Shown: positions 12,183 to 21,240 of the stretch, piece after piece
Layout of the letters: the number at the start of each line of letters is the position of its first letter
Position numbering within the stretch: position 1 is the stretch's first letter
Source: Polyrhizophydium stewartii
Taxonomy: Eukaryota > Chytridiomycota > Chytridiomycetes > Rhizophydiales
Length of the DNA stretch: 21,240 bases
NCBI GenBank assembly: GCA_027604665.1
Contig: JADGIZ010000177.1
Span: 1-21,240 of the forward strand
Direction of reading: 5' to 3'
Position numbers and translations under genes: made by a program
Notes under the pieces: generated by a model
Told to the model about the DNA's origin: nothing
What the model saw: only the letters and a program-made list of their open reading frames with translations
Database searches by the model: none

Positions 12183-14716
12183 TTACAGGGCGTGCGGCGG
12201 CACATGCACCGGTGGAAGGATCTGGAAGCTGAAGCGGACGAGCAACATTACGCAAAACAGGATGGCCAATGTCGTGAGGACCCCGCAGATGAAGATTGCG
12301 AGCGTACTGATCCTGATGCGCACAAAGTCGGATGAGCGCTGCTTGCGCCCCGCGCTGTCGTGCGGCTCGCCAGCGAGGGTCGCCTTGCTCGCAAAGAGAT
12401 CTGCGATTGCTGATGCCGGGTCCTGATGCCAATAGTCAGCGGCCTCGACCGTGGGCATGGGCTCGCGAGGCCCCAAGGGTATGCGTAATAAAGTTGGGGC
12501 TCCGCTCCCTTCAACACAGACACCGTGGGCATGGGGCAGAAACGCAACCAACCTCGTCTTTTTTGGAGGCTGCCTGCCCGAAGCCTGCAAGCAGCCTCGA
12601 CGGCGACCACCTATCTGCCATTTGGTGTGCTTGTTCGGGAGTCTTGTGAAGGGCGCTGCCCTGAGAGCCCCTGGTCGGGCCACTGGCCGACGAGCTCGGC
12701 CCAAAGAACTCGGCATCGGCAAACGACCGGGGGGCTTTGGGAGGCTCTTGTTTTGGAGGTCGGATGCGCGGCCCCCGCGACTGCATGTGCCAAGGCACAG
12801 GTCCTTGCGGAGTTGGCACATCAAAGATGCCGGCGCGTGGCCGCTCATGTCTCTCGGTCGTTGGCTCCCAATCCATGGCCACAGCTTGGCTGGCTTGTGT
12901 TTGTGCCGTCCTCGGATATCCAAAGCGTGCTCTGATGTTGGTAAACGGATTCTCGAAAGTACGTCCAGTGTCGATTGCGGCCACTTGCGTGTTATGGCTG
13001 AGCTCATCCTTGGCGGAAGTGGTCGTTGCGCTGTTTCTTGGTTCATCGCTGATGAGCAGACTGCCCAAATCTTCAGGTGTGAGATCCTGGGCTTGATTCT
13101 TGCGCTCGTGGAAGCGGTAGTGCGCTCTCGCGGGCGTTTGTTCGAGTGCCTTTTCAGGTGTGTCCGCAACTCTGCCCAGAGGATACTCTTGCGTCGATCC
13201 GGATGAGGACGGTCGAGGAGGGGACGACGCAGATGCGCGTGTCGGTTTGGGCCGCATCGGGTCGTCAGGGATTGCCTCGGCGAGCCGGCGCGCGAGAGCC
13301 GCACGCCAGGCACTCGCAATCGGCCGACCGAGTGCAGGAACAAACAAAAGGCCTGCCTGCACGGCGACCAGCTGGCAGGTCCGACAGTTTGCGAGCGCGT
13401 TAATCACAACGATCTGAGATGGTTATGCATCAGCGAGCCGCCTACCGCCAAGAGAGCGGGAGTCGTTGCGAGAAAGGGATGCGGAGCCAGCTCTGGATAC
13501 GAATAGGCGCCTGCCAAAACAGACCCAAGACCGGCAACCAGCTGAAAGAGGCACCGGGTCAGTCGGTTGACGCATCCGCACGGCTGCCGTACAGCGGCGG
13601 ACCCACCCATACGAGCAGAGGCACGCGTGGCGCAAGCCGCCGTCCAACAACGACAAGCGGCATGCGAAGTTGTGCAGAGTAAGCCCGGTGTGTGACGAGA
13701 GCCGCGGCAACCCAGAGAAAGACCGCGACGACGGTCGCCAGGGCTTCCGGTGACATGCCGCAGACGTAGCCGCGCAACAGCTTTGGAGCGTGGCAAGGTG
13801 AAGGCTGTCCATGGCCAAGATCAGGAGCCGCTTGTGCACTCCCAAGCGACTGCTGCCCGAGGTGAATGAGCACGACCAGCGCGCAGAGACCCGCACAGAC
13901 GAGATGGCCAGCTGAGACGGCGCCAGAGACAGCCAGATGCCGGAGGACGGCGGCATCGCCCGGTCGCAAGAGCCGCGAGCGAGCGTTGGAACTGGCGTCT
14001 GTATGCGGGGTGCGGTCGGGGAGCGGGGCAAAGAGCGCCGGGGCAACGGCACGACGGATGGACTCGATGCGAGTGCTGACGTGCGGCTGGCACAGCTTGC
14101 AGACGATCGGGTATCGTTCCTCGAGCGACGCCTTGAAGTCCAGATATGCCTGCTGCCAGTCGGGGCTGCGCTCGGGCTCGTAGTCCCGCATGATGTCCGC
14201 GACCAGCTGCTGGTTGCGGATGCACTGTTCGCAAAACACCGGCGGGCGGGGCGGCGAGGTGCGCGGCGCTGCGGCCGGCGGCGACTTGGCCAGCGGCGAG
14301 CTGCCGGGCGACACGACACCGCTCGGAACCACGGTGTTGCCGCGGCGGTCGAGCAGGTTGGTCGAGTCGCAGGCTGTGCAGAGCCACTGGCGAGTCCGGC
14401 CAGCGGCGTCGCAGCGGATGTTGCGCCCGGCGGCCAGCTCGGCGGGGGACCAGCGCTGCGGCTGCCCGCAGTAGAAGCAGGTGTGTGTACGGCCTTGGGA
14501 ATCGCGCCGGCGCCTGCGCCATGCGTCTGCTGCGGCCGCCGCTGCGGCGAGGACGGCAAGCACAAGGGCCACGCCCGCGACGGCCGCGCCTACGTAGCCC
14601 AGCCGCGGGATAAGCTGCCTCAGCGCCAGTGCCGCGGCGACCATGTCCAACGGCGCGCCGATGGTCGTGTCGGCGATCTCGGCCATGGACAGGGAAACTG
14701 CGAGAAGACGGCCCAT
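12183..14716 (-). CDS. IMA1: Ima1/TMEM201 (Samp1)-type inner nuclear membrane protein
   Basis: Ima1/Samp1 proteins sit in the inner nuclear membrane and connect chromatin or centromeres to LINC complexes. Minus-strand exons: 14716-13607, 13541-13446, 13413-12553, 12422-12183, giving 768 aa (human TMEM201 is 666). A hydrophobic segment (~40-63) is followed by the Ima1_N zinc domain with four CxxC pairs (C80/C83, C113/C116, C162/C165, C206/C209). Further membrane segments lie at ~260-285 and ~324-342, then probably ~371-402. A long polar Pro/Ser-rich nucleoplasmic-type region (~440-690) precedes a final TM helix (~729-752). The second intron is only 32 nt; without it the frame stops at LRSL. 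The first donor could be six bases upstream (GTATGG). The start could be Met11 (14686), and the eIF2 alpha stop lies only 66 bp upstream. Confidence 0.82.
13414..13445 (-). other. inferred 32-nt intron of the Ima1 homologue
   Basis: GTAGGC...GCTGAT...CATCTCAG joins two open frames in phase 0. Reading through gives a stop 14 codons later, while splicing opens ~366 more residues ending in a TM helix. A 32-nt intron is below the usual fungal minimum, so a local sequencing error or a different junction must be considered. Confidence 0.5.
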
Positions 14717-14782
14717 GAGCGAAGGCCGACATCTTCATTCGCAGCGCAGCAGCGAGGGCCGTGCTTGTGCAGGAAGAGGCGT

Positions 14783-16261
14783 CTACTCCTCGTCCTTGTT
14801 GTCGTCATCCTCGTCGTCATCCTCCTCCTCGTCGTCGTCGTCGCCCGAGACCTCGGCGTTCTCGCGCTCCATCTTCTCCATGAGCTGGGCAAGCTCGGCG
14901 TCGTCGTTCTCGCTGACGGCACGGGGCTTCATCTTGACGACGAGACTGCCGTTTGCCGCCTTGATGCTCTCCTCGATCTTGGCAATCGCGTTCTCCAGGG
15001 CCTTGATGCCCTCGCTCTTGTCGAGAGTGTTGGTGATCATGACATACATAGGCGGCGCGACAAGCTTGATCTGGCAGACGGCGGCGGTATTGTCAGCAAC
15101 AGTCGCGCTGAGGGGGGAAGGCGAGACAGCTTGGAGTCCGAAACGTGCCCACCTTGATTGCCGACTGCTCGGTGGAGCACGCCTCGCCAGCAAGCAACGC
15201 CGTCTTGATGGCGTCAATGCCCTCGTATCCGAAGCAGCTGCACTCAATGTCTTTGGATTCGGTCGTCAGGCTGCGCGCTCTTGATGTGCGGGCTCGGCCA
15301 GGAGGCAACAACAGCGGGGCTCCTCACCGGCACGGACTTTGATTGCCTGCGGCGTCAACCGCCGACGAATGCTGTTGACAAGCTCCTTGTTGATGTTTTC
15401 GGGCAGGTTGTACTGGCCAAAGACCGCATCGGGGTCGCTGTTACACATGTGTGAGCCGAGGATCGCATCCAGCCGCAAATCAGCCACGACGCAGACGTGA
15501 TAAAACTCACTTGATGGCAATCTTGAACGCATCAAAAGCGTGGCCGTACTTCTTGTACAGCGGCCAGCCAAACTGGACATAGAGATCCTCGAGCGAGAGC
15601 GACAGCTTTTCTGCGACGTGGCGCATGATGCCGTGGACCTGTCGGCAGCAGCAACAAGACGTCAGCCACGTCAGCCAACTCGACGGCGGCGACGGCACGC
15701 GGGAGCGCAGGAGGCCTTGGCCGGCGAGAGCGCAGGCGAAGATCGTACCGCCTTGGACTTGTTGAAGCGCTCCTCGCACTTGGCCACCTCCTCGGGCGAC
15801 ACACGTCGCTTGGACAAGTCAATGTAACCCTTCTCCTTGTCGACACGCAGCACAACGACAACCTCGTTGCGGCCAACGCGAATGAGTTTCTGGATGGAGC
15901 GGATGCGGCGGCGCGACAGCTCAGAGAGCAGGATCATGCCCTCGATGTTGTTGTACTCGAGCAGGTGCACATAGGCGCCCATTTCGGCGATCTGGCGAAC
16001 GTTGACCATGACCAGCGACTCGACCTCGGGATACTTGTTCTCGTACATGCGGCACTGCAGCCGCGAATGCTGCTCGGCGAGCGCGGCTTGCGCGGCAGGG
16101 GCGTTGCTTGCGGCATGTGCAGCCTGCGCCTGGGCCGAAACGGCCTCGAACGCAGGGTTGGCGACCACGGTTGGGCCGCGCGGGATGACGACCGTCTCGA
16201 CCTGGTCGTCGTTGTCGTCGCCCGACGAATAGTCGGCGTCCTGGGGAATGTCCTTGGGCAT
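14783..16261 (-). CDS. SUI2: Translation initiation factor eIF2 alpha
   Basis: The regulatory subunit of the eIF2 ternary complex, which brings Met-tRNAi to the 40S subunit; phosphorylation of its conserved Ser blocks eIF2B. Minus-strand exons: 16261-15749, 15638-15511, 15437-15328, 15250-15153, 15070-14783, giving 378 aa. The S1 domain carries VEDVVMVNVR-type sequence ([19 protein letters not shown]), [20 protein letters not shown] with the regulatory Ser at 116, and the kinase-docking [10 protein letters not shown]. Later blocks are [39 protein letters not shown] and [17 protein letters not shown], with an acidic tail. Intron 3 ends in CCAAAG. The oddity is ~70 extra N-terminal residues (acidic, then Ala/Gln-rich) before [12 protein letters not shown], where family members normally start. 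No clear splice pair removes them. Confidence 0.96.
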
Positions 16262-16689
16262 GGCTGGCGTCCAGGAGCACGCCGCGACGGCGCCAGCACC
16301 ACACAGGGGATGCGGCGATGCGGTGGCGGAGGCGCCGATGGCGCGCCGCGCGGCGGGGCAGGTGCGTCAGCAAGGGGCCGGCTGCGCCGCGCTGCCGCCT
16401 GGCCACGATCTCACGGCGCTGTGCTGGTCAAAGAAAAAAAGTCGGCGACGTTCGACTCGACATTGCTGGTGGCGCACTGCAGGCCGTCGCTGCCACCGCA
16501 ACGGCCGGATCCGCGGCGTTATCCCCGTGGGCGCACGGCTGACGCAGCCTAGGACCTGAGTCGTCTGCTGCCGGGCGTCTCCGATCCAACTGCGCCGCGC
16601 TGGAGCCCAAGGAGGCCGAAGGCGATTGCTCGAGCCATGGCGCGGCGGTGGTGCGGAGGCGCGGAGCATCGCCTTCTGCGTTTGCCGAC
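16262..16689. promoter_or_regulatory. 428-bp divergent intergenic region between eIF2 alpha and PSF3
   Basis: Both genes point away from this interval, so it should contain both promoters and 5' leaders, possibly including a 5' UTR intron or unrecognised first exon of eIF2 alpha. An A-rich tract lies around 16432-16440. No TATA box, tRNA or recognisable protein was found. Open frames here are GC-driven shadows. Confidence 0.45.
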
Positions 16690-17697
16690 ATGGACGGCGA
16701 CGGCGCCGGCGACTACTGGGACCTCGACGCAATCCTCGCGCAGCAGTCGGTGCGCATGTGCTCGTTGCCGTCGCCTTGCTCGCCTGCGCGCATCGGCACA
16801 CGCCGGCTCGAAGCCGGCCCAGCACCCCGCACACTCGCTGACACTCGTCCGAACGCGGCGCTCGGACACGCTGCTGCGCTGCAGCGGGTGCGCTGCCACA
16901 TGGCTGAGCCGGCGTATGGGTTTGCGTTCCTCGCAGGAAGCAAAGACACTGTCGTGAGTACCGCCCGCATGTCCCGAGCTGCGCTGTCTGCCTGCTGACG
17001 GCTTGCACAGCTCCCCAAAGGCGCCGTCGTCGAGCTGCCGTTCTGGCTCGCCGAGTCGCTCGGAGTCGCGTGGGTGTTCTGTGCCTCGCCGTGGCCTCTG
17101 GGCACAAGGCAGACCGACTGACAAGCGCACAGGGGCATTGCTGGTCTCGAGATGCCTGCCTGCTTTGGCGAACAGGTGCAGGCCGAGCTCACGGCGTCGC
17201 CCGAGTCGCTGCAGCTCTCTTTGCTCGCTCCGGACTTCTTCTATTTCTTTGCAGACTATCTGCGCATCATGTAGACCATGTGCCGTGTCCGCGCATGCTG
17301 CACTGGCTCGCTCGCGCTGACGATGACCAATGCCCGTTTTCCAGGGAGATCGACAAATCCGTTACGGAACTTGTGTCGCGGTCGTTCAAACACCGGCTGC
17401 GCATCCTGTCCGACTTTGCCTTTGCTGCGCGCCTTGGCCCCGAAAACTCGTCGTTTCTGCGCACTCTTGATGCAACCGAGAAGCGGCGTAAGAGCCTTGG
17501 ACTGCTCAAGTCATCATGTGCCGCTGCGGCTGACAGATTACGCCCGCGCAGTGTACGATCTCTGCAGCATCTCTGCAGAAGCGCAGGCATCGTGGCTCCG
17601 TCGCGACCACACGCGAAAGGGCTCGATGCAACTGCAGCGGCTCCAGCAGCACCAGCTCCAGCACCAGCAGAGAGGAAAACGCCGCAGAGTCCAGTGA
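16690..17697 (+). CDS. PSF3: GINS complex subunit PSF3
   Basis: PSF3 is one of four GINS subunits in the CMG replicative helicase. Exons: 16690-16749, 16885-16953, 17011-17069, 17133-17270, 17345-17487, 17552-17697, giving 204 aa (human is 216). The family pattern is followed: DYWDLDAILAQQS (human FLSLDDILMSHE), a compact N-terminal domain, then LPKGAVVELPFWLAESLGV (human VPQGSKLELPLWLAKGL). The helical domain follows with DFFYFFADYLRIM, SRSFKHRLRILSDFAFAAR, FLRTLDATEKRLYDL and a basic Gln-rich tail. All five introns carry CTGAC. Intron 1 (135 nt) is 3n with no stop, so a naive ORF call would include it. The start was chosen at the first ATG giving the D-x-W-D-L-D block. The stop lies 60 bp from the convergent neighbour's stop. 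Confidence 0.88.
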
Positions 17698-17757
17698 TTT
17701 TCGGCCAAAACAGAGGCAATAATACTTTTTTACTCTGCTGTCCACCAGGATGGGCGG

Positions 17758-18726
17758 CTAGAAACCCAGCCTTGTCCGTTTTGACGATCGGCCGCCGCTC
17801 TTTCCTCTGCGACCGCCAGAAACAGAGAGGCTTGCAGTTGGATCGCCCGCTCCTGCGCCGCGTCTCCGTTTGCCGCGGGCGGACCCGCCTGGGCTGTTGA
17901 CGCTGTCGATGTGCTTCTTGGAAACGTGCATGACCCCGTCCTTGATGCGGCCAATCGAGCCAATGATTCCGACGTCGCTGCGCTTCTTTCTGCGGTCTTT
18001 GTCGCTTTTTTGTACAAAGTCTGACCCCATGATTTGCGTTCGCAGGGACGAGTGATACATGCCCATATCCTTGGCCTCTTGCAGCTTCTTGCGAGCGCGC
18101 TCCTCTGCCTTTTTGCGCATGCCGAGGCGCATCTGCAGAGGCGCCTTTGGGGCCTTGGCTGGCTGCAGATGCAGGTGCCGCAGCGGTAAAACTCACGTCA
18201 GCGAGTTGAGAATCGAGCGCGGCATATGGGTATGCTCCGTACCACGGCGCCGAGCTCAACAAGCTTCGACTTTTGGTAGTTGATCCTGTCCTTACCCGTG
18301 AGCTCAGAGGCGGCTAGAGAAAACGGGGTAAGCTGGCCGTCGTGCGCTCGCTGCGCGCGAACACTCAACTGTACGACTCAATCAACTTGGACGTCTTGAG
18401 CAAGTCATTAAGCTCCCGGTCGTGCTCCTCATCCTGGCGGTCTTGTTCGAGCTCTGCCTTGGACGGCTTGCGAGTTTGTGGTGCTCGCCCGGACACCTTG
18501 CTGATTTTGGAGCTCTGCGTGCAAAAAGAGAGTCAGAAAACGAGCAGAGAGCGGGATTCCAGCTTGCAGCGAGTACCATGAAGTCCTTCCAGTCGTGTCT
18601 GGATCCCGCAGAGGCAAGCCCGATGCGGGACTGCGAGTCGTCGACAACGACAACCGGCGCCTCGGTGCCAGAAATGTCGCTGCGGTCCGAGGCCCCGATG
18701 TCCTCGCTGCCGCTTGCACCTTCAAA

Positions 18727-18766
<40 letters not shown>

Positions 18767-19020
18767 CCGTCGCTGCGCATATCCTCGACTTCGTGCCGGG
18801 GCTGCTCTCCATCAGACCGCTCCGAGGCACCGTCATCAAAGAGGTATCCGAACTGAGCATCAAGCGCCGCCTGCAGACGAGCCGCCGCGGCGCGCTTTGC
18901 CTCGTCCGCCTCTGCGCTCTGCAGTTGGCGAGGGTTAGGACCCGCCGTCTGCGCGCCAGCGGTTCTGGCGGCCTTGCGCGGTCGCTGTGTCGCCGTCGCC
19001 TTCGCCGTCGCCGCCTTCAT
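17758..19020 (-). CDS. C1orf131/DUF4602-like nucleolar protein
   Basis: Human C1orf131 is part of the small-subunit processome in the nucleolus. Minus-strand exons: 19020-18577, 18514-18370, 18313-18243, 18162-17758, giving 354 aa. The first exon is a basic start, then an Asp-rich tract, then acidic/Ser-rich sequence; the second is charged. The family-like part is INYQKSKLVELGA followed by AKAPKAPLQMRLGMRKKAEE (human ERAIMLGAKPP...). A basic helical stretch follows, then IGSIGRIKDGVMHVSKKHI near the end (human GxxGxFKNGTLxLS). The Lys/Arg-rich C-terminus suits a nucleolar protein. The intron 2 donor (GTTGAG) and intron 3 donor (GTACGG; alternative GTGGTA three bases earlier) are the least certain joins. 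Assignment rests on short motifs and overall charge layout. Confidence 0.68.
18728..18757. repeat. (TCG)10 trinucleotide repeat coding for poly-Asp on the minus strand
   Basis: Ten perfect TCG units (GAC codons on the minus strand, apart from the tract ends) encode the core of an Asp-rich tract in the C1orf131-like protein. Near-repeat GAC/GGC codons extend it further. Such perfect coding repeats are prone to length change. Confidence 0.9.
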
Positions 19021-19129
19021 TGTCCAGCATCAGCAAGAACAAAAAGAGACACATGTCTCCATGTTCCTGAGGGCGCGGCCGTCGGTGACTCGAGCAAGGG
19101 GGCGACGCTGCTCCACCTCGACGCACCTC
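19021..19129. promoter_or_regulatory. putative shared divergent promoter (C1orf131-like / C1-dysferlin)
   Basis: Only 109 bp separate the chosen start codons of these divergent genes. No defined element was recognised. If the rightward gene starts at the in-frame ATG at 19061, the gap shrinks to 40 bp, which argues for the later start. Confidence 0.4.
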
Positions 19130-20982
19130 ATGCCCGGCTCCGACCACGACCCAGCTGCTGCAACGGACCCCGTTGCGCTTGCCGCCGCAGCAGCAGCCTC
19201 TGCCATGGCCGCCAAGCCCGCTGGGGACGCATCAGGTCCCTCTACCCCAGCCTCGCCCGTCGCAGAGGCGGTCGCGGAAGGCGTGGCCGAGGGCATCCGC
19301 AAGCGACAGGCCCCGGCGGTGTCGCTCGCAACCAGCCCCTCGGCGTCCAGTGTGCTGCGCAAGACGCACACCTTCGAGACCAAGACGTTTGTGCGAGCAA
19401 CGTACTGCGACATGTGCTCGCAGTTCATCTGGGGCCTTGCCAAACAGGGCGAGCAGTGCACAGGTGCGCTCACCAACACGCTGGTGCTCCCCGGGCTTCG
19501 CTTCTGACGCACGTGGGGCTCTTGCCACACCCTGCTCTCCTGCTCCGGACCGCAGCATGTGGATACAACGCCCACCACAAGTGCGCGCCGCTCGTCAAGA
19601 CGCCGTGTCATCCAGTGCGCATCCTTGGCCAGCAGGCCCGTGGAAGCGACGACCGTCCAGCCACGCCGCGCGCCGAGAAGGCGCCCTCGGTCCCGGCGTC
19701 TCCGAGCGCGACCTCGCTCGCCAGCAGCGCTTCTCAGCCGCAAGCGTCCTCGATCGTGACCGAGCTCTTCGCCAATGTCCAGGCAGAGACCAAAAAGACT
19801 GAACAAACCATCAAGGACATCAACCCACCGCTGACGATTGCGACCATGCTCGGCGCCAACACCCGCTACGTCGCGCGCCAAGGTCCCTTCATCTGGCTGC
19901 AAGAGACTTGCGTCAACCTGCTCATGTGGCAGAGCCCAACCAACACGCTGTGCTTCATATTTGCGTACATAATCATCTGTGAGTTGCGGCCTGCATACCA
20001 GTGAAGATCGCGCCGCCTGACTCGCACACGCCCAGGCCTCCATCCAATTCTCTTTGCCATTCTTCCGCAGATTGCCATTCTCTACGTCATTGCACGCAGC
20101 TACCACGACAGAGCGGACAAGCTCATGCGCGACGAGACAATCCCGCCGCCGCCGCCGCCAGGCACGCCGCCCAAGATCGTCATGACTAACGCACAGTACA
20201 TGTCCAATCTCCAGAATATCCAGAACACCATGATCAACATCTCCAACGCATACGATGCGGGCTACGCCGCTTACATGGCCATCAACTGGTCCGACCCCGA
20301 GCGCACCAAGAAGATCCTTTACATGGTGCTTGCGTCGATGGTCGGCTCGATGCTGCTCTTTTACTTTGTGCCTCTCAACATTGTCATGCTCTGGGCAGGC
20401 GTCGGTCTCTTTGTGGCCAACACGGCTGTCGTGCGCGCCGCGAGCATCACGCTCAAACCAGTCATTGTTGACGAGATGAAGCGCAGGGTCGACAACTTGA
20501 AGGAGACGATCATGGCCGCGCGCAACGCAAAGGGCAAGGAGACCATTGTCACGGTCACCGTGTTCGAGAACCAGCGATGGTGGGCAGGTGAGTGGCCCTA
20601 GCTCGCGCATACTTCCGCTTTTTGCGACCGATCCTGACTCGTGTGCTGCCAAGGTCTCGGTTTCGTGCCCCTGCTCTTACGTGCAGAGCGACCCGCATGG
20701 AGCGACGAGAGTGGCGTCATGCCGCTGCCTCCAAAGGATATTTACGAGCTGCCCAGCACCACAGAATCGGTTACCGTGGACGAGAAGGGCAAGGAGCACC
20801 GGGCGCAGCAGGTCTGGGAATGGGTCGACGAGGACTGGCAGATCGACCACTCGCTCAGCCCATGCGACGAAGGCGGCTGGCAGTTTACCGACCAGATCTG
20901 GCTCGACCCCCGCAGCAAGGCCGGCCTCAACTCTTACACGCGCCGCCGCAAATGGAGCCGCCGCATGCGCATGCTTCAGTAG
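19130..20982 (+). CDS. C1 zinc-finger plus Pex24/dysferlin-domain membrane protein
   Basis: Exons: 19130-19463, 19556-19978, 20036-20587, 20654-20982, giving 545 aa. After an Ala/Pro-rich start, residues 80-129 form a complete C1 (diacylglycerol/phorbol-type) zinc finger with exact H-x12-C-x2-C-x13-C-x2-C-x4-H-x2-C-x7-C spacing: H80, C93, C96, C110, C113, H118, C121, C129. It retains the WGLAKQG loop. Hydrophobic segments at ~225-265 and ~335-380 resemble the reticulon-like region of Pex24/Pex30 proteins. The C-terminus has the dysferlin signature: VFENQRWW, ERPAWSD, WEWVDEDWQID, GGWQFTDQIW and RRRKWSRRM. Pex30-type proteins shape ER subdomains where peroxisomes and lipid droplets form. Intron 3 ends in CCAAG. 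An in-frame ATG at 19061 would add 23 residues. The function of the combination is inferred. Confidence 0.85.
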
Positions 20983-21064
20983 CGTTCTGTCGCCTCGCAC
21001 AGACATTTTGCGAACATGAGCTCATTGATTTGCCTTGCACAACCTTGTCATTCTCTCATTTCCT

Positions 21065-21070
21065 ATTAAA
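21065..21070 (+). promoter_or_regulatory. possible polyadenylation signal ATTAAA
   Basis: ATTAAA lies 82 nt after the stop codon of the C1-dysferlin gene in a locally AT-rich stretch, a plausible 3' end for that transcript. Confidence 0.5.
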
Positions 21071-21131
21071 AATATATGACCTGCGTCTCAATACCGTTGT
21101 GCGACGTGAGCTCGTTGCAAAACTAAATTGC

Positions 21132-21240
21132 TCAAATGATGCTTTTTCCGGCGCCCGATTCATCGAGCTGCGCGGCATAGTGCGCATATACGACCGATAT
21201 CGGCGACTGGAGTGCCGGAAACCGCTTCTTGTGCTGCTTG
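21132..21240 (-). CDS. 3' end of an unidentified minus-strand gene (partial)
   Basis: Reading the minus strand from the right edge gives an open frame KQHKKRFPALQSPISVVYAH and on to AGKSII, ending with TGA at 21134-21132. Codon choice (Gln, Lys, Tyr and Asp codons rich in C/G at position 3) resembles the neighbouring genes. It would fit the convergent layout seen elsewhere in the window. It is too short (36 codons) to identify and could be chance. Confidence 0.4.
   Translation of the reverse strand, partial: KQHKKRFPALQSPISVVYAHYAAQLDESGAGKSII

Noticed and set aside
11455..12432. Long minus-strand ORF (325 codons) overlapping the Ras and Ima1 genes.
   Set aside because: Arg/Pro/Ala-rich GC-driven frame with no recognisable domain, overlapping real exons in another frame.
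19061..19063. Earlier in-frame ATG for the C1-dysferlin gene.
   Set aside because: It adds an Arg-rich, non-conserved stretch and leaves only 40 bp to the divergent neighbour; not excluded.
19030..20652. 540-codon minus-strand ORF antisense to the C1-dysferlin gene.
   Set aside because: It is the antisense shadow of a well-supported gene whose zinc finger and dysferlin motifs lie on the plus strand.

Overview
The window looks like ordinary nuclear DNA from a zoosporic, chytrid-type fungus. The evidence is GC-rich, tightly packed, intron-rich genes (58 introns by my hand reconstruction, mostly 55-110 nt), fungal-looking versions of secretory and nuclear-envelope proteins, and a complete gene for DRC1. 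DRC1 is a nexin-dynein regulatory complex protein made only by organisms with motile 9+2 flagella. No tRNA, rRNA, transposon, CRISPR array or viral sequence was recognised. All exon joins below were worked out by hand from reading frame, phase, splice signals and remembered family sequences. No alignment or search was run.

Layout, left to right: TBP (+, 99-1041); a C9orf78/Tls1-type spliceosomal protein (+, 1199-2804); a ROGDI/Rav2-type V-ATPase assembly factor (-, 2888-4299); the CST telomere-capping subunit TEN1 (+, 4420-4785); an L-type lectin cargo receptor (-, 4915-6864); DRC1 (-, 6965-10287); a Ras-family GTPase with a CVLL prenylation box (-, 10535-11572); a 610-bp stretch with no convincing gene; an Ima1/TMEM201 inner-nuclear-membrane protein (-, 12183-14716); eIF2 alpha (-, 14783-16261); GINS subunit PSF3 (+, 16690-17697); a C1orf131/DUF4602-type ribosome-biogenesis protein (-, 17758-19020); a C1-domain plus Pex24/dysferlin-domain membrane protein (+, 19130-20982); and the 3' end of an unidentified minus-strand gene (21132 to the right edge).

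The genes do not form one pathway. They cover transcription and splicing (TBP, C9orf78), telomere and replication (TEN1, PSF3), translation and ribosome assembly (eIF2 alpha, C1orf131), membranes and traffic (ROGDI, lectin, Ima1, C1-dysferlin, Ras) and the flagellum (DRC1). Three divergent pairs probably share promoters: ROGDI/TEN1, eIF2 alpha/PSF3 and C1orf131/C1-dysferlin. Several convergent pairs have stop codons only 60-150 bp apart.

The most interesting signals are in gene structure. The lectin gene needs two consecutive microexons of 19 and 20 nt. Three introns start with GC, six end in AAG rather than CAG, and about two thirds carry an exact CTGAC branch-site-like motif. One inferred intron is only 32 nt. 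Three introns are multiples of three with no in-frame stop, so ORF-based annotation would read straight through them. Other points are the TEN1 call, the C1 plus dysferlin domain fusion and a roughly 70-residue N-terminal extension on eIF2 alpha.
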